Shown here one piece after another: positions 1 to 9,275 of a stretch of DNA of 64,000 bases. Under the pieces are notes generated by a model that did not search any database, was not told the origin of the DNA, and saw nothing but the letters and a program-made list of their open reading frames with translations. Made by a program: the position numbers and the translations under genes. This DNA is from Fibrivirga algicola (lineage in GTDB: Bacteria > Bacteroidota > Bacteroidia > Cytophagales > Spirosomataceae): the NCBI RefSeq assembly GCF_011742925.1, contig NZ_WAEL01000004.1, positions 186,001 through 250,000 on the forward strand, in the 5' to 3' direction. Numbering within the stretch: the stretch's first letter is position 1; each line of letters begins with the position of its first letter.

Positions 1-837
1 GGCACCCATGTCCTGAATACCAATCACGTACCCAGTAGCAATGATTTCGAGCGTGGCTTCGAGCAGCAGTTTCTCCATGAACGGATCACCTACCTGTACG
101 GCGGGCAGCTTGTCGGTCGAAGCGGCGGTGATGTCTTCCGAGGCGAACGTGGCCCCGTGGATACCGTCTTTACCTGTTGCCGAGCCGACGATGAACACCG
201 GATTACCGACGCCGTAGCTCGTTGCTTTGGCGCTTTTGCCCACTTCTACGATACCCGCCGAGAAGGCATTTACCAGCGGATTGGTGTTGTAGCACTCATC
301 GAAATAGATTTCGCCGCCAACGGTAGGAATACCAAAGGCATTACCATAGTCGCCGATGCCTTTCACTACACCGCGCAACAGCCGACGGGTTTTGGGCAGG
401 CTCAGATCACCAAAGCGGAGTGAGTTCAGTTGGGCAATGGGCCGGGCACCCATCGTGAAAATATCGCGGTTGATCCCGCCCACACCCGTGGCAGCACCCT
501 GGTAGGGTTCCAGTGCCGAGGGGTGGTTGTGCGATTCGATCTTGAACGAACAGGCCAGTCCGTCGCCGATATCGACCAGACCCGCGTTTTCGTCACCGGC
601 TTTGGCCAGCATCCGGTCTGAGTCGCGTGGAAGCGTTTTCAGCCAGACGATCGAGTTTTTATACGAACAGTGTTCCGACCACATCACCGAGAAGATGCTG
701 AGTTCGGTAAAGTTGGGTTGACGGCCGAGAATGGCGACAATCCGGTCAAATTCTTCGGGTAGCACCCCCAGCTTGCGGGCGGTTTCGACGGTTGGAATGG
801 GATCTAGACTAGTCTGCGGTTGTTCGGGAGCGTTCAC
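1..837 (-). CDS. purL: Phosphoribosylformylglycinamidine synthase, N-terminal part (runs off window)
   Basis: Purine biosynthesis enzyme that converts FGAR to FGAM using ATP and glutamine-derived ammonia. Reading the minus strand from 837 gives 279 uninterrupted codons to the window edge, so the 3' part lies outside. The hallmark [10 protein letters not shown] lies near residues 53-62, followed by the conserved [10 protein letters not shown] and a GVGGINRD-type stretch of the AIR-synthase-like domain. The start is set at a GTG (837), giving an N-terminus NAPEQPQT. A second in-frame GTG lies at 849 and no ATG is close upstream. The family assignment is secure; the exact start is less so. Confidence 0.93.
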   Translation of the reverse strand, partial: MNAPEQPQTSLDPIPTVETARKLGVLPEEFDRIVAILGRQPNFTELSIFSVMWSEHCSYKNSIVWLKTLPRDSDRMLAKAGDENAGLVDIGDGLACSFKIESHNHPSALEPYQGAATGVGGINRDIFTMGARPIAQLNSLRFGDLSLPKTRRLLRGVVKGIGDYGNAFGIPTVGGEIYFDECYNTNPLVNAFSAGIVEVGKSAKATSYGVGNPVFIVGSATGKDGIHGATFASEDITAASTDKLPAVQVGDPFMEKLLLEATLEIIATGYVIGIQDMGA

Positions 838-996
838 AGTGCGTACCACAAAGGGAGAAAAATGGAAGATGATAACGAGCTGAGCAGGATGGCTATATCC
901 GTTCAGTATCAAGTCAGTAAGCCAAAACAGCTCGTACTTGACAGGGCAAAAATAGCCTTTTTTGCCCGTTCGGGGCCATTTTTTTCAACATAGTGC

Positions 997-1027
997 TTGA
1001 CAAATACCCGGAATACCCCTACTTTTG
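997..1027 (+). promoter_or_regulatory. Promoter of the tRNA-Ser gene
   Basis: TTGACA at 997-1002 and TACTTTTG at 1020-1027 are separated by 17 bases. The second box matches the Bacteroidota -7 consensus TAnnTTTG. The predicted transcript would start a few bases later, just before the mature tRNA 5' end at 1043. This is the best-matched promoter I see in the window. Confidence 0.7.
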
Positions 1028-1042
1028 CATCATCGAATCCAC

Positions 1043-1127
1043 AGAGAGATGGCAGAGTGGTCGATTGCGGCGGTCTTGAAAACCGCTGACTGTAACAGGT
1101 CCGGGGGTTCGAATCCCTCTCTCTCTG
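1043..1127 (+). tRNA. tRNA-Ser (anticodon UGA)
   Basis: Acceptor arms AGAGAGA (1043-1049) and TCTCTCT (1120-1126) pair fully. The anticodon stem GCGGT/ACCGC encloses the loop CTTGAAA, with anticodon TGA at 1077-1079. The T loop TTCGAAT is at 1108-1114. A long variable arm lies between the anticodon and T stems, as expected for a class II serine tRNA. The discriminator base is G1127, and CCA is not encoded. It decodes UCA and, by wobble, other UCN codons. Confidence 0.96.
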
Positions 1128-1137
1128 CAAATTCTAA

Positions 1138-1162
1138 GCCCGCTGACAAGCGGGCTTTTTTT
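1138..1162 (+). terminator. Rho-independent terminator after tRNA-Ser
   Basis: GCCCGCT (1138-1144) and AGCGGGC (1149-1155) form a 7-bp GC-rich stem with a 4-base loop, followed by seven T residues (1156-1162). It lies 11 bases after the tRNA. Confidence 0.92.
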
Positions 1163-1204
1163 GTGCTTATATAGCTAATTATTCAATCGTCCACTTTTTT
1201 ACCT

Positions 1205-1372
1205 ATGAAAATAAGGCCTGAATTGATGGATGCAGCTGATCTACAGGTTAACAGCTCGAAACCCACTGTGAACGAGCTAGCAGAAATCAGCGCAACCATC
1301 CGTGCACGGAAGCAGACAGCCAAAACGGTTATAAACTCATCCCAACAGAGTAAGTCACCCATTAGACAGTAA
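1205..1372 (+). CDS. Small hypothetical protein (55 aa)
   Basis: A 55-codon frame from ATG 1205 to TAA 1372, between the tRNA terminator and the toxin/antitoxin pair. The product would be soluble, basic towards its C-terminus and without a signal peptide. Its middle, PTVNELAEISATIRARK, could form an amphipathic helix like a small antitoxin or regulator. I recognise no family, and the frame may be a chance or decayed one. It is in the same orientation as the PIN pair but 119 bases from it. Confidence 0.3.
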   Translation: MKIRPELMDAADLQVNSSKPTVNELAEISATIRARKQTAKTVINSSQQSKSPIRQ

Positions 1373-1491
1373 GTATCAGACCTGTAAACTGAGGATAGCG
1401 GATGAGCTATGACCGTAAGCTACTGACCAATGAACAAGGTTGGTCACTATACTTGTTGTACATTTAGCTACTGTAAAGACCCCAAACGGCA

Positions 1492-1683
1492 ATGAAAACG
1501 CAGGAAAAAAAACTAACTCGCCCTAAGAAGCCGCTGACTGTTAACCTGATTAATGCGTCAGGAAAAGAAATTAAGGGGATTATCATGGCTGGGAAGTTCC
1601 CAGACGAAGACCCAACACTCAAGCTGGCTCGTGAGTTGGGCGGCAAGTACAAGCACCTTGTACCAAGCGTCGTTTCTAAATGA
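1492..1683 (+). CDS. Putative type II antitoxin (partner of PIN-domain protein)
   Basis: A 63-residue protein, basic at the N-terminus (KTQEKKLTRPKKP), with a central GKEIKGIIMAGKF segment that looks like a short beta strand. Its stop overlaps the start of the following PIN-domain gene by the ATGA tetranucleotide (1680-1683), the arrangement expected for translationally coupled antitoxin then toxin. I do not recognise a defined antitoxin family; the role is inferred from the neighbour, the overlap and the size. A DNA-binding role and autorepression of the pair would be usual for such partners but cannot be shown here. Confidence 0.6.
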   Translation: MKTQEKKLTRPKKPLTVNLINASGKEIKGIIMAGKFPDEDPTLKLARELGGKYKHLVPSVVSK

Positions 1684-2141
1684 ATTTGCGTGCAGTTCCT
1701 TCTACCATTCTGTGTGACACGGGTATCTTAAGCCGAGCTATTAGTAGAAACGCACCGTTTCTGGAAGCTTTTGAAGAGGTTGTTGCCATTAGTCAACCCG
1801 TTATCAGCACAGCTGTTTACATTGAGTTACAACACTGGTTAGTATTGCAGCGTGGACTCGTTAAGGAACCTATAAGCCGGCCAGATTATGAGCGATTTCG
1901 TAAAAGTCTGGATACATATCTGATCTTAAATAGCGACAGTGTAAGCGAGCAAGCTATACACATTGCCAGACGCTGGCCAGACACAGGTGTTGGCGATTGT
2001 TATACGATAGCTACGGCGTTGGTTTTCGACGTACCTGTTTTCACGCTGAACCCTAAGCACTTTGAGCGAGTACCTGGCATTGTACTCTATAAACCAGACA
2101 ATTACACCCAGTTGCTCCTTAGCGTTCGACGTAAAGCTTGA
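1680..2141 (+). CDS. PIN-domain protein, probable VapC-like toxin
   Basis: A 153-residue protein with the layout of a PIN nuclease. An N-terminal LCDTGIL supplies the first acidic residue, STAVYIELQHW a central glutamate, and VGDCYTIATAL the downstream aspartate, followed by VPVFTLNPKHF, typical of the C-terminal part of these domains. PIN toxins of type II modules cleave RNA (tRNA, rRNA or mRNA). It is coupled by a 4-base overlap to the upstream antitoxin candidate and followed by a terminator at 2162-2190. The position close to a tRNA gene fits an acquired element, but I find no flanking repeat or integrase. Confidence 0.75.
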   Translation: MNLRAVPSTILCDTGILSRAISRNAPFLEAFEEVVAISQPVISTAVYIELQHWLVLQRGLVKEPISRPDYERFRKSLDTYLILNSDSVSEQAIHIARRWPDTGVGDCYTIATALVFDVPVFTLNPKHFERVPGIVLYKPDNYTQLLLSVRRKA

Positions 2142-2161
2142 TTTGACGATTTATTAAATGC

Positions 2162-2190
2162 AGCCCGCCCGGTCCCTGGTGGGCTTTTTT
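2162..2190 (+). terminator. Rho-independent terminator after the PIN-domain gene
   Basis: AGCCCGCC (2162-2169) pairs with GGTGGGCT (2178-2185), including one G-T pair, with an 8-base loop and six T residues at the 3' side (2185-2190). It lies 21 bases after the toxin stop codon. Confidence 0.85.
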
Positions 2191-2408
2191 ATGCGCCCTA
2201 TTTCGGCAACAAAACCCCGCAAACAACTAATCGCCATATCAACGTACCTGAGCGCTTAGGCTCCAGGTAACGATAACCCTTTGGACTGTCCATAAAAATA
2301 GATACACACGATAGATTTCAACTTTTTCTGGGTGGGCATATAGGGTAGTGCGGTGCAATCTTGTCTTCAAATCGTTATACGTAGTTTACGACCTGGTTGA
2401 GCCCTTTT

Positions 2409-3080
2409 ATGCCTTCTCTGATACCAAGTAGCCCGACACCACTCGTACCAAACGGCGTGCAGCAGGTCGATACGATTGCGCAGCCGCTTATGCTCGACGA
2501 TGAAGTACTGGTTGGTCAACTAATGAAAACCGATCCTGAACAGGGTTGTTCCTGGCTGTTCCGGCGGTACTATACCCTGCTATGCAATCATGCGCTCCGG
2601 TACGTCTACTCGCGGGAAGTGGCCGAGGATATTGTGGGCGAGGTCTTCTGCACGCTCTGGACCAACCGCCTGTATGAGTCCATCACCACGTCGTACCGGG
2701 CCTACCTGTTTGTGGCGGTTCGCAACAAGTCGCTGAATTACCTGCGCTGGGAGTTAGACCGGTCGGCCGTTGGAAACGATGCGTTTGGCGAGGCAGACAC
2801 CGCCGTTGTGGCCACCGACCTGCACACGCCTGCCGAGGTGGTTCAGTTCGACGAATTATACCAGAAAATCAACGAGACCATTGCCGAGTTGCCGCCGCAA
2901 TGCCGCCGGTCGTTTTTGCTATCGCGCTTTGAGCAGAAGCCCTACCGGGACATTGCCCAGGAAATGGGCATCTCCGTGAAAGCCGTCGAAGCCAACATCA
3001 GCCGGGCGCTGGCGGCCCTGCGAAAAATGCTCCGTACCGAATTTGTAGTGGCCCTGCTGCTGGCCACCGACCTCATATAG
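2409..3080 (+). CDS. ECF RNA polymerase sigma factor of the polysaccharide utilisation locus
   Basis: Sigma-70 family, extracytoplasmic-function type, of the group expanded in Bacteroidota. Region 2 is visible around WLFRRYYTLLCNHALRYV and AEDIVGEVFCTLW. Region 4 follows with LPPQCRRSFLLSRFE and a helix-turn-helix ending KAVEANISRALAALRK. The adjacent FecR and STN-bearing SusC genes indicate that it is released from its anti-sigma when substrate is sensed at the outer membrane and then transcribes this locus. I chose ATG 2409; a TTG at 2397 and an ATG at 2488 are alternatives in the same frame. There is a 64-base gap to the FecR gene. Confidence 0.9.
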   Translation: MPSLIPSSPTPLVPNGVQQVDTIAQPLMLDDEVLVGQLMKTDPEQGCSWLFRRYYTLLCNHALRYVYSREVAEDIVGEVFCTLWTNRLYESITTSYRAYLFVAVRNKSLNYLRWELDRSAVGNDAFGEADTAVVATDLHTPAEVVQFDELYQKINETIAELPPQCRRSFLLSRFEQKPYRDIAQEMGISVKAVEANISRALAALRKMLRTEFVVALLLATDLI

Positions 3081-3144
3081 GGTAAAGTGCCGCCCGCTTG
3101 TCTACCTGTAAACTTCCCGACCTCCCCTGCTCACGATTGACCTT

Positions 3145-4143
3145 ATGGACGGACCATCTATTGAACGTACCCTGAATGACCTGTTTGCCGGTCGAGCCAC
3201 GCCGCTTCAAAAAAAGACGGTCGAGGTCTGGCTGCGGACGCCCGACAATCAGGAACTGTATTACCAGTGCCTGGCCCGCTACGAAGCCGAGAACACCCAG
3301 TACGTACCTGACCTGACCACGTCGCTTGCCGACTACCAGTCATTTATAAAGGGGAATGCGTACCCACGTCGAACCACCGACACCAGCGTGCGCCCCCTAC
3401 CCGTACGGCAAAGTCCGCGCTGGCTGCTGAGCATTGCGGCTTCCATGGTGCTGCTGCTGGGCCTTGGGTACGTTACCTACGACTGGTGGGGCTACGAATC
3501 GCTGACGGCACCCTACGGACAAACCCGCACGTTTACCCTGGCCGATGGCTCCGACGTGATTCTCAATGCCCACTCAGTGCTGCGGGTGCCGCGCTTTGGC
3601 TTTGGCAACAGCGACCGCGAGGTCTGGATGACGGGCGAAGGCTATTTCAACGTCCGGCACACGGTGAACGATCACCGGTTCACGGTCCACACCAGCAACC
3701 TGGACATCCGGGTACTGGGCACCAAATTCAACGTCGACACCCGCGCCAGCCGCACCGAGGTGGTACTCAGTGAAGGAAAAGTGGAATTGGTGAAACCCAA
3801 TGCGGTAGACAAGCGCCCGCTGACGATGAAGCCCGGCGATCAGGTGACGCTCATGGCGGGCGACACGGCATTCCAGCGCAAGCTGACAATTCGGCCCGAT
3901 CAGGTGGCACCCTACCGCCAGAACCAGCTCGTTTTTGCCGATACGCCGCTGAGTCTGGTGGCGCAGCGCATCGAGGAATACTACGGCATCAAGGTCGTGG
4001 TTCCGAACCGCGATCTGGCCCGCCGCGAGCTGACAGGTACGTTGCCCAACAACGACCTGACCGTTGTGCTGCGCACCCTCTCGTTATCGTATAATCTGGC
4101 CGTCGACCGCCAGCCGAATCAGGTGATACTCAAACCGCAATGA
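3145..4143 (+). CDS. FecR-family anti-sigma factor
   Basis: A 332-residue inner-membrane signal transducer. A cytoplasmic N-terminus (residues 1-90) would hold the sigma factor. A single membrane segment lies near 92-112 (LLSIAASMVLLLGLGYV). A periplasmic FecR domain at about 118-215 starts with YGQTRTFTLADGSDVILNA, and a DUF4974-like C-terminal domain (about 258-330) contains FADTPLSLVAQRIEEYYG. The periplasmic part is expected to contact the STN domain of the SusC transporter encoded directly downstream. Its stop codon overlaps the SusC start by ATGA (4140-4143), implying coupled translation. Confidence 0.93.
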   Translation: MDGPSIERTLNDLFAGRATPLQKKTVEVWLRTPDNQELYYQCLARYEAENTQYVPDLTTSLADYQSFIKGNAYPRRTTDTSVRPLPVRQSPRWLLSIAASMVLLLGLGYVTYDWWGYESLTAPYGQTRTFTLADGSDVILNAHSVLRVPRFGFGNSDREVWMTGEGYFNVRHTVNDHRFTVHTSNLDIRVLGTKFNVDTRASRTEVVLSEGKVELVKPNAVDKRPLTMKPGDQVTLMAGDTAFQRKLTIRPDQVAPYRQNQLVFADTPLSLVAQRIEEYYGIKVVVPNRDLARRELTGTLPNNDLTVVLRTLSLSYNLAVDRQPNQVILKPQ

Positions 4144-7100
4144 AAAGACAACTCCACAAACAACTCCGCTACGGCCTGCTTGGTATCGCTTTATTGTACC
4201 AATTGCCGGTCCATAGCCAGGAAACAGCCTCGGTCAAAAACCGGCTCGAACGGCCCTCATCGGCCCGTCAGCGCCCCCTGCGCGATGTGCTGATCGACCT
4301 GGAACGCAAGCATAAGGTGTTTTTCTCGTACGAAAGTAAGCTGGTCCGCAACATCAAAGTCAGCGCCGAACTGCCATCGACAACCAGCCTCGACGCTACA
4401 CTTCAGCAGCTACTGAATCCGGTAAATCTGCGCTCGCAACGGATGGCAGACCGGTACTACTCGATCGTGGTCGACAACAGCCGTCCAACCGGTGTGCTGC
4501 CGTCACGCCTCACCGACGGGTCGTTGCTGTCGCTGCGGACTCCCTCATCGGGCAACGTACCTGAGCGCGACCTGACCAGCCTGACTTTTTCGGCCGACAA
4601 AGCCGTGCAGACCGTTACCGGCACGATTACCGACGAAAACGGCGGACCACTGGTGGGCGTCAGCGTCATTGAACGGGGTACGTCAAACGGCACCACAACC
4701 AACGCGGATGGCCGCTTTTCACTCAGCGTAGCCGGGCCGCAGTCGGTGCTGGTGTTCAGCTTTATCGGGTACGTTACCCAACAGCAGGAAGTGGGCAACC
4801 GCAGTGCGTTCGACCTGAAACTCACACCCGACACTAAGTCGCTGGGCGAGGTGGTGGTGGTGGCCTACGGTACCCAACGCCGGTCGAGCGTGACGGGGGC
4901 GGTTGATCAGGTAGGGCAGCAGGCGCTGGAAGGGCGGCCCGTGACTACCGTGTCGCAGGCATTGCAGGGTGTGTCGCCGAACCTGGTGGTGCAGCAGGGT
5001 TCCGGCGAGCCGGGTGCCGGACTGAATATTAACATTCGGGGCGTCAGTACGCTGGGCAACAACAGTCCGCTGGTGATCGTCGATGGTATTCCGGGGTCGC
5101 TCGACGTGCTGAATCCGTCGGATATCGAGTCGATATCGGTGCTAAAAGATGCCGGATCGGCCGCTATTTACGGATCACGGTCGGCCAACGGTGTTATTCT
5201 GGTGACAACTAAAAAAGGCGCCAAATCTGGCAAAACGACCGTGACCTACAACGGCACGTTCGGCGCGCAAACGCCCACGCTGCTACGCGAATCGAACGAG
5301 GCGTGGGAATACGCTATGTTTAAGAACGAGGCACTGGTGAATTCGGGCCTCTCGCCGCAGTTTACGCCGGGGCAGATCGCCCAGTTCAAACAGCAGGGAT
5401 CGTACCCCTGGTTTCTGACCGAAATTCTGAAGAAACAGGCACCGCAGCAGAACCACAACCTGAGCGTATCGGGCGGAAATGCGCAGACCACGTACCACGT
5501 CTCGGTAGGTTATCTGAACCAGTCTAACTTGCTGAAAGGCCCCGATTTTGGTTTGAAACGCTATAACTACCGCATGAACCTGACCCACCAGATCGATAAG
5601 GTCAAGTTCACCGGTATTCTGGCCTATTCGCGCAACGAGATCAAGGAACACGCCTATGCCACCGATGGCCTGATTCTGGACGCGGCCCGGATGCCCCGCA
5701 CCTACCCCATCACCGACTCGCTCGGCAGGTACGTTCTCTCCCCGATTTTGTCGGAAAGCAACCCGCTGGCGCGGCTGGAACAGGGCGGCTACCGGCGTTA
5801 CGACAACGACAACGTGTTTGGTAACCTCACGGCCGAATGGGAAGTGTTCAGCGGATTCCGGCTCCGGGGTATTTTCGGCGGCGAACTGAACGCCAACCAC
5901 CAGTATGAGTTCCGCCGGTCGATCAACTACTTCCCCTACACGGGTGGTACCGACAATGTGGCGACGGTGAAAGACGAAAACTACAAGTCGCTCTACACCA
6001 ACATTCAGGCGCTGGCCGATTACACCAAAACGTTCGGCAAAAGCAACGTTACGGCGCTGGTTGGCTTCTCCAACGAAGGCTTCACCTCGCAGGGGAACGG
6101 CATTTTCAAGCGGGATGTCGACAATGACCTGGGCACCGATATTTCGCGGACGATCATTCAGACGGCATCGTACACGTCGAACCAGCGGACCAGCCAGAAT
6201 GCCATTTCCAGCGTGTTTGGGCGGGTCAACTATACGTTTGCCGATAAGTACATTGCCGAGCTGAACTTCCGTTACGATGGCTCGTCACGCTTTGCCAAAG
6301 CCAACCGCTGGGGCTTTTTCCCGTCGGCGGCGCTGGCCTGGCGCATCACCGAAGAGGCGTTTGCCTCCAATTTCCGCAACACGTTTGGCGACTGGAAACT
6401 CCGCACGTCGTATGGTGTACTGGGCAATCAGAACGTGGGTGATTTCCAGTATCAGAGTACCTATTTCAACTTCGCCAACGCCTACGGGTTCAACAACACC
6501 AGCGCTGCCGGCACCGGCCTGACGCTAGCGAACCCCGACATCACCTGGGAACGGGCGCAGACCTTCAACCTCGGCCTCGACGCGTCGGTGTGGCGCAACA
6601 AGGTGACGTTCTCGCTCGACTATTTTAATAAACTGACCAAAGACATCCTGATTGCACCGTCGGTACCGGGCATTTTCGGCGGGTCGATCGGCGACTACAA
6701 TGCGGCGCAGGTACGTAATCAGGGCTGGGAGGCGTCGGCTATGGTTCGCCACAACACCGGTCAGGTACGTCATACCCTGTCGCTGAATCTGGCCGACAGC
6801 TACAACAAGGTGGTATCGATCGACGGAAAAACGAACATCAACTACCTAGGCGAACTGGCCGTGATTCTGCGGGAAGGGCTGCCGGTTCGGTCGTACTACG
6901 GCTACCAGAGCAATGGCTATTTCCAGAACCTGGAGCAGCTTTCGGCCGGTCCGCGCCCGACGTTTGTGGCCCCCGGTGATCTTCGTCCCGGCGATGTCAG
7001 GTACGTTGACCAGAATGGCGACAACATCATCGACGAGGCCGACCGGGTAATATTGGGCAACCCTTTCCCGCGCTACACCTTCGGGGCGACGTACACGGCA

Positions 7101-7589
7101 AGCTGGAAAGGATTTGACCTGAACCTCTTTGTGCAGGGCGTTGGCAAGCGAGCGCTGTTCCTGCGGGGTGAAGCCGTTGAACCGTTCCACGGCCCCTTCC
7201 AGGACGCCATTTTCAAACACCAAAGCGACTACTGGACACCGACAAACCCCGATGCTGCCTACCCGCGGCTGACCCTCGGTGGGGCGTCGCGGAATAACTG
7301 GGGCGTTGGCTCTGACAGGTTCTTGCAGGATGCCTCGTACGTGCGCCTGAAAAACCTGCAGGTGGGCTACACCCTGCCGGGTCGCCTCACGAACAAGCTG
7401 GGCATCAGCAAGCTACGCGTGTACTACACCGGCCAAAACATGCTGACGCTTACGCCCATGCAGGTCGGTATCGACCCCGAAGCCACCGAATTCAATAACA
7501 GTTTAGTGTCCACACGCGGCAACGTGAACTCAGGGCGGGTGTATCCCAACCCACAGTTCAACGGCATTGGGCTCGATGTAACGTTTTAA
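4140..7589 (+). CDS. SusC/RagA-type TonB-dependent transporter with STN signalling domain
   Basis: A 1149-residue outer-membrane importer. The signal peptide ends near residue 27. An STN (secretin/TonB short N-terminal) domain spans about 45-110 (RPLRDVLIDLERKHKVFFSY). A carboxypeptidase-regulatory-like domain covers about 157-230 (VTGTITDENGGPLVGVSV). A TonB-box-like stretch GEVVVVAYGTQ is followed by the plug (INIRGVSTLGNN, YGSRSANGVILVTTKKG) and a long beta-barrel ending in an aromatic residue. The STN domain shows it also signals through the FecR/sigma pair just upstream. With SusD it should import oligosaccharides; the GH76 enzyme in the locus points to alpha-mannan fragments. Confidence 0.96.
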   Translation: MKRQLHKQLRYGLLGIALLYQLPVHSQETASVKNRLERPSSARQRPLRDVLIDLERKHKVFFSYESKLVRNIKVSAELPSTTSLDATLQQLLNPVNLRSQRMADRYYSIVVDNSRPTGVLPSRLTDGSLLSLRTPSSGNVPERDLTSLTFSADKAVQTVTGTITDENGGPLVGVSVIERGTSNGTTTNADGRFSLSVAGPQSVLVFSFIGYVTQQQEVGNRSAFDLKLTPDTKSLGEVVVVAYGTQRRSSVTGAVDQVGQQALEGRPVTTVSQALQGVSPNLVVQQGSGEPGAGLNINIRGVSTLGNNSPLVIVDGIPGSLDVLNPSDIESISVLKDAGSAAIYGSRSANGVILVTTKKGAKSGKTTVTYNGTFGAQTPTLLRESNEAWEYAMFKNEALVNSGLSPQFTPGQIAQFKQQGSYPWFLTEILKKQAPQQNHNLSVSGGNAQTTYHVSVGYLNQSNLLKGPDFGLKRYNYRMNLTHQIDKVKFTGILAYSRNEIKEHAYATDGLILDAARMPRTYPITDSLGRYVLSPILSESNPLARLEQGGYRRYDNDNVFGNLTAEWEVFSGFRLRGIFGGELNANHQYEFRRSINYFPYTGGTDNVATVKDENYKSLYTNIQALADYTKTFGKSNVTALVGFSNEGFTSQGNGIFKRDVDNDLGTDISRTIIQTASYTSNQRTSQNAISSVFGRVNYTFADKYIAELNFRYDGSSRFAKANRWGFFPSAALAWRITEEAFASNFRNTFGDWKLRTSYGVLGNQNVGDFQYQSTYFNFANAYGFNNTSAAGTGLTLANPDITWERAQTFNLGLDASVWRNKVTFSLDYFNKLTKDILIAPSVPGIFGGSIGDYNAAQVRNQGWEASAMVRHNTGQVRHTLSLNLADSYNKVVSIDGKTNINYLGELAVILREGLPVRSYYGYQSNGYFQNLEQLSAGPRPTFVAPGDLRPGDVRYVDQNGDNIIDEADRVILGNPFPRYTFGATYTASWKGFDLNLFVQGVGKRALFLRGEAVEPFHGPFQDAIFKHQSDYWTPTNPDAAYPRLTLGGASRNNWGVGSDRFLQDASYVRLKNLQVGYTLPGRLTNKLGISKLRVYYTGQNMLTLTPMQVGIDPEATEFNNSLVSTRGNVNSGRVYPNPQFNGIGLDVTF

Positions 7590-7603
7590 GCACCGATCAG
7601 ATT

Positions 7604-9223
7604 ATGAAACATGCATATATCGCCTTGCTGGCGGCGGCGTTGTGGGTAGGTGGGTGTAAATCCCTTGACCTGGCCCCCACCGACCGGTTCACCGAGGCTA
7701 CGTACTGGACCTCTGCCGACCGGGCACTCAGTGTGCTCAACACGGCCTACGCGGGGATGTACTCGCCCGACTATTTTTTCGCCAACGATGCTCTATCCGA
7801 TAACGCCTACAACCAACTGGGCGACTTTCAGGGGGCCAATTCCATTGCCCGGGGCGCGTATGACCCGGCGTTGGGACGCATCAAAGGCGAATGGGATTTT
7901 CACTACGGCGGCATCAAGACCACACATATTCTGCTAGCCAACATTGACCGGATTCCGGCGATCGATGCCACGCTGAAGGCGCGCATTCTGGCGGAAACAC
8001 GGTTTATCCGAGCGTTTCACTATTTCCAGTTGCTGACCTGGTACGGCGATGTTCCGCTGTTCACGCAGGACATTGGGATTGCTGAAGCGCGCTCGATTCC
8101 CCGTACACCACGCGCTGAGGTACTGGCCTTTGTGCTGTCGGAACTGGATGCGGTAACGGCCAATCTCCCAACGAATGTGCAGTATGCCGCGGCCGACAAG
8201 GGACGCATCACCAAAGGCGCGGCATTGGCCCTGAAGGCGCGGGTGTTGCTGTATGAAAGCCGCTGGGCCGAGGTGGCCACGGTCTGTGAGCAGTTGATTG
8301 ATAACACGACCAACGGAACCTACGGGTTGTACCCCAGCTACGAAGGTCTGTTTTTGCCCGCCGCCGAAAACAGTCAGGAAAGCATACTGAGCCTCGGTTT
8401 TGTGCCGGAACTACGTACCCACGGCAATTTCCGCGACTTTGTGCCCATCACGATTGGCGAGCGGGTCAATAACATTGCCCCCACGCAGGAACTAGTCAAC
8501 GACTACCTGACCAGCAACGGCAGAGCCATTACCGAAACAGGCTCCGGCTATTCAGAAACCACACCCTACACCAACCGCGACCCCCGTCTGGCGGCAACGA
8601 TTGTATACGACGGCTATCTCTGGCGTCGGCCCAACGGGTCAACCAGTACCATCTACATCCGGCCGGGTTCAACGCCCGCCAATGTGGATGCCCGCAATGA
8701 GTTTGGCAAGCAAAACGCGTCGACAACCGGCTATTACGTTCGTAAATACTACGACCCAACGGCCAACGCTAGTTTCCAGTCTGGACTCGATTTGATGCTG
8801 ATCCGCTACGCTGACGTGCTGCTGATGTATGCCGAAGCCAAAAACGAGCAGGGCCAACTGACCGCCGCTATCTGGGACAAAACCATTGGTGCGCTGCGTC
8901 GCCGGGCGGGCTTCACCGACGCCAACGCACTGGCGTTCCCAACCGGTGGCAATCAGGCGAGTCTGCGCGACATTGTCCGCCGTGAACGTCGCATCGAACT
9001 GGCGCTGGAAGGGCTGCGTGTGTTCGACATTCGTCGGTGGCGCATCGCCGAAACGGTGCTGAACGGGTTTGCCCACGGCGCGCGCTTTGGCGACCCCGCT
9101 ATTGATAACGGGTACGTCCGAGTAGATCGCCGCACGTTCGACCCCGCCAAACAGTACCTCTGGCCCATTCCACAAATCGAGCGTGACCTCAATCAAAGCT
9201 TAACACAAAATCCGAACTGGTAA
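7604..9223 (+). CDS. SusD/RagB-family nutrient-binding outer-membrane lipoprotein
   Basis: A 539-residue surface glycan-binding partner of SusC. A lipoprotein signal peptide ends at Cys18 (ALWVGGC). Typical SusD segments include an N-terminal TEATYWTSADRALSVLNTAY, a TPR-like KGAALALKARVLLYE, and the C-terminal RYADVLLMYAEAKNE and RRERRIELALEGLRVFDIRRW signatures. It starts 14 bases after the SusC stop, so it is in the same operon. The length is normal for the family and no frame disruption is seen. A small hairpin (9225-9241) follows the gene before the SusE-like gene. Confidence 0.95.
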   Translation: MKHAYIALLAAALWVGGCKSLDLAPTDRFTEATYWTSADRALSVLNTAYAGMYSPDYFFANDALSDNAYNQLGDFQGANSIARGAYDPALGRIKGEWDFHYGGIKTTHILLANIDRIPAIDATLKARILAETRFIRAFHYFQLLTWYGDVPLFTQDIGIAEARSIPRTPRAEVLAFVLSELDAVTANLPTNVQYAAADKGRITKGAALALKARVLLYESRWAEVATVCEQLIDNTTNGTYGLYPSYEGLFLPAAENSQESILSLGFVPELRTHGNFRDFVPITIGERVNNIAPTQELVNDYLTSNGRAITETGSGYSETTPYTNRDPRLAATIVYDGYLWRRPNGSTSTIYIRPGSTPANVDARNEFGKQNASTTGYYVRKYYDPTANASFQSGLDLMLIRYADVLLMYAEAKNEQGQLTAAIWDKTIGALRRRAGFTDANALAFPTGGNQASLRDIVRRERRIELALEGLRVFDIRRWRIAETVLNGFAHGARFGDPAIDNGYVRVDRRTFDPAKQYLWPIPQIERDLNQSLTQNPNW

Positions 9224-9275
9224 ACCTCAACAGGTTTGAGGCTATTCTTCCGTAGTCATCGAACCTACACTCTCC

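Noticed and set aside
157-721. Plus-strand open frames opposite the first 840 bases
   Set aside because: They are shadows of purL on the minus strand, which has clear family motifs through the same bases.
5283-5900. A 205-codon minus-strand frame inside SusC
   Set aside because: The plus-strand SusC frame is continuous with plug and barrel motifs; the minus frame is a GC-rich coding shadow.
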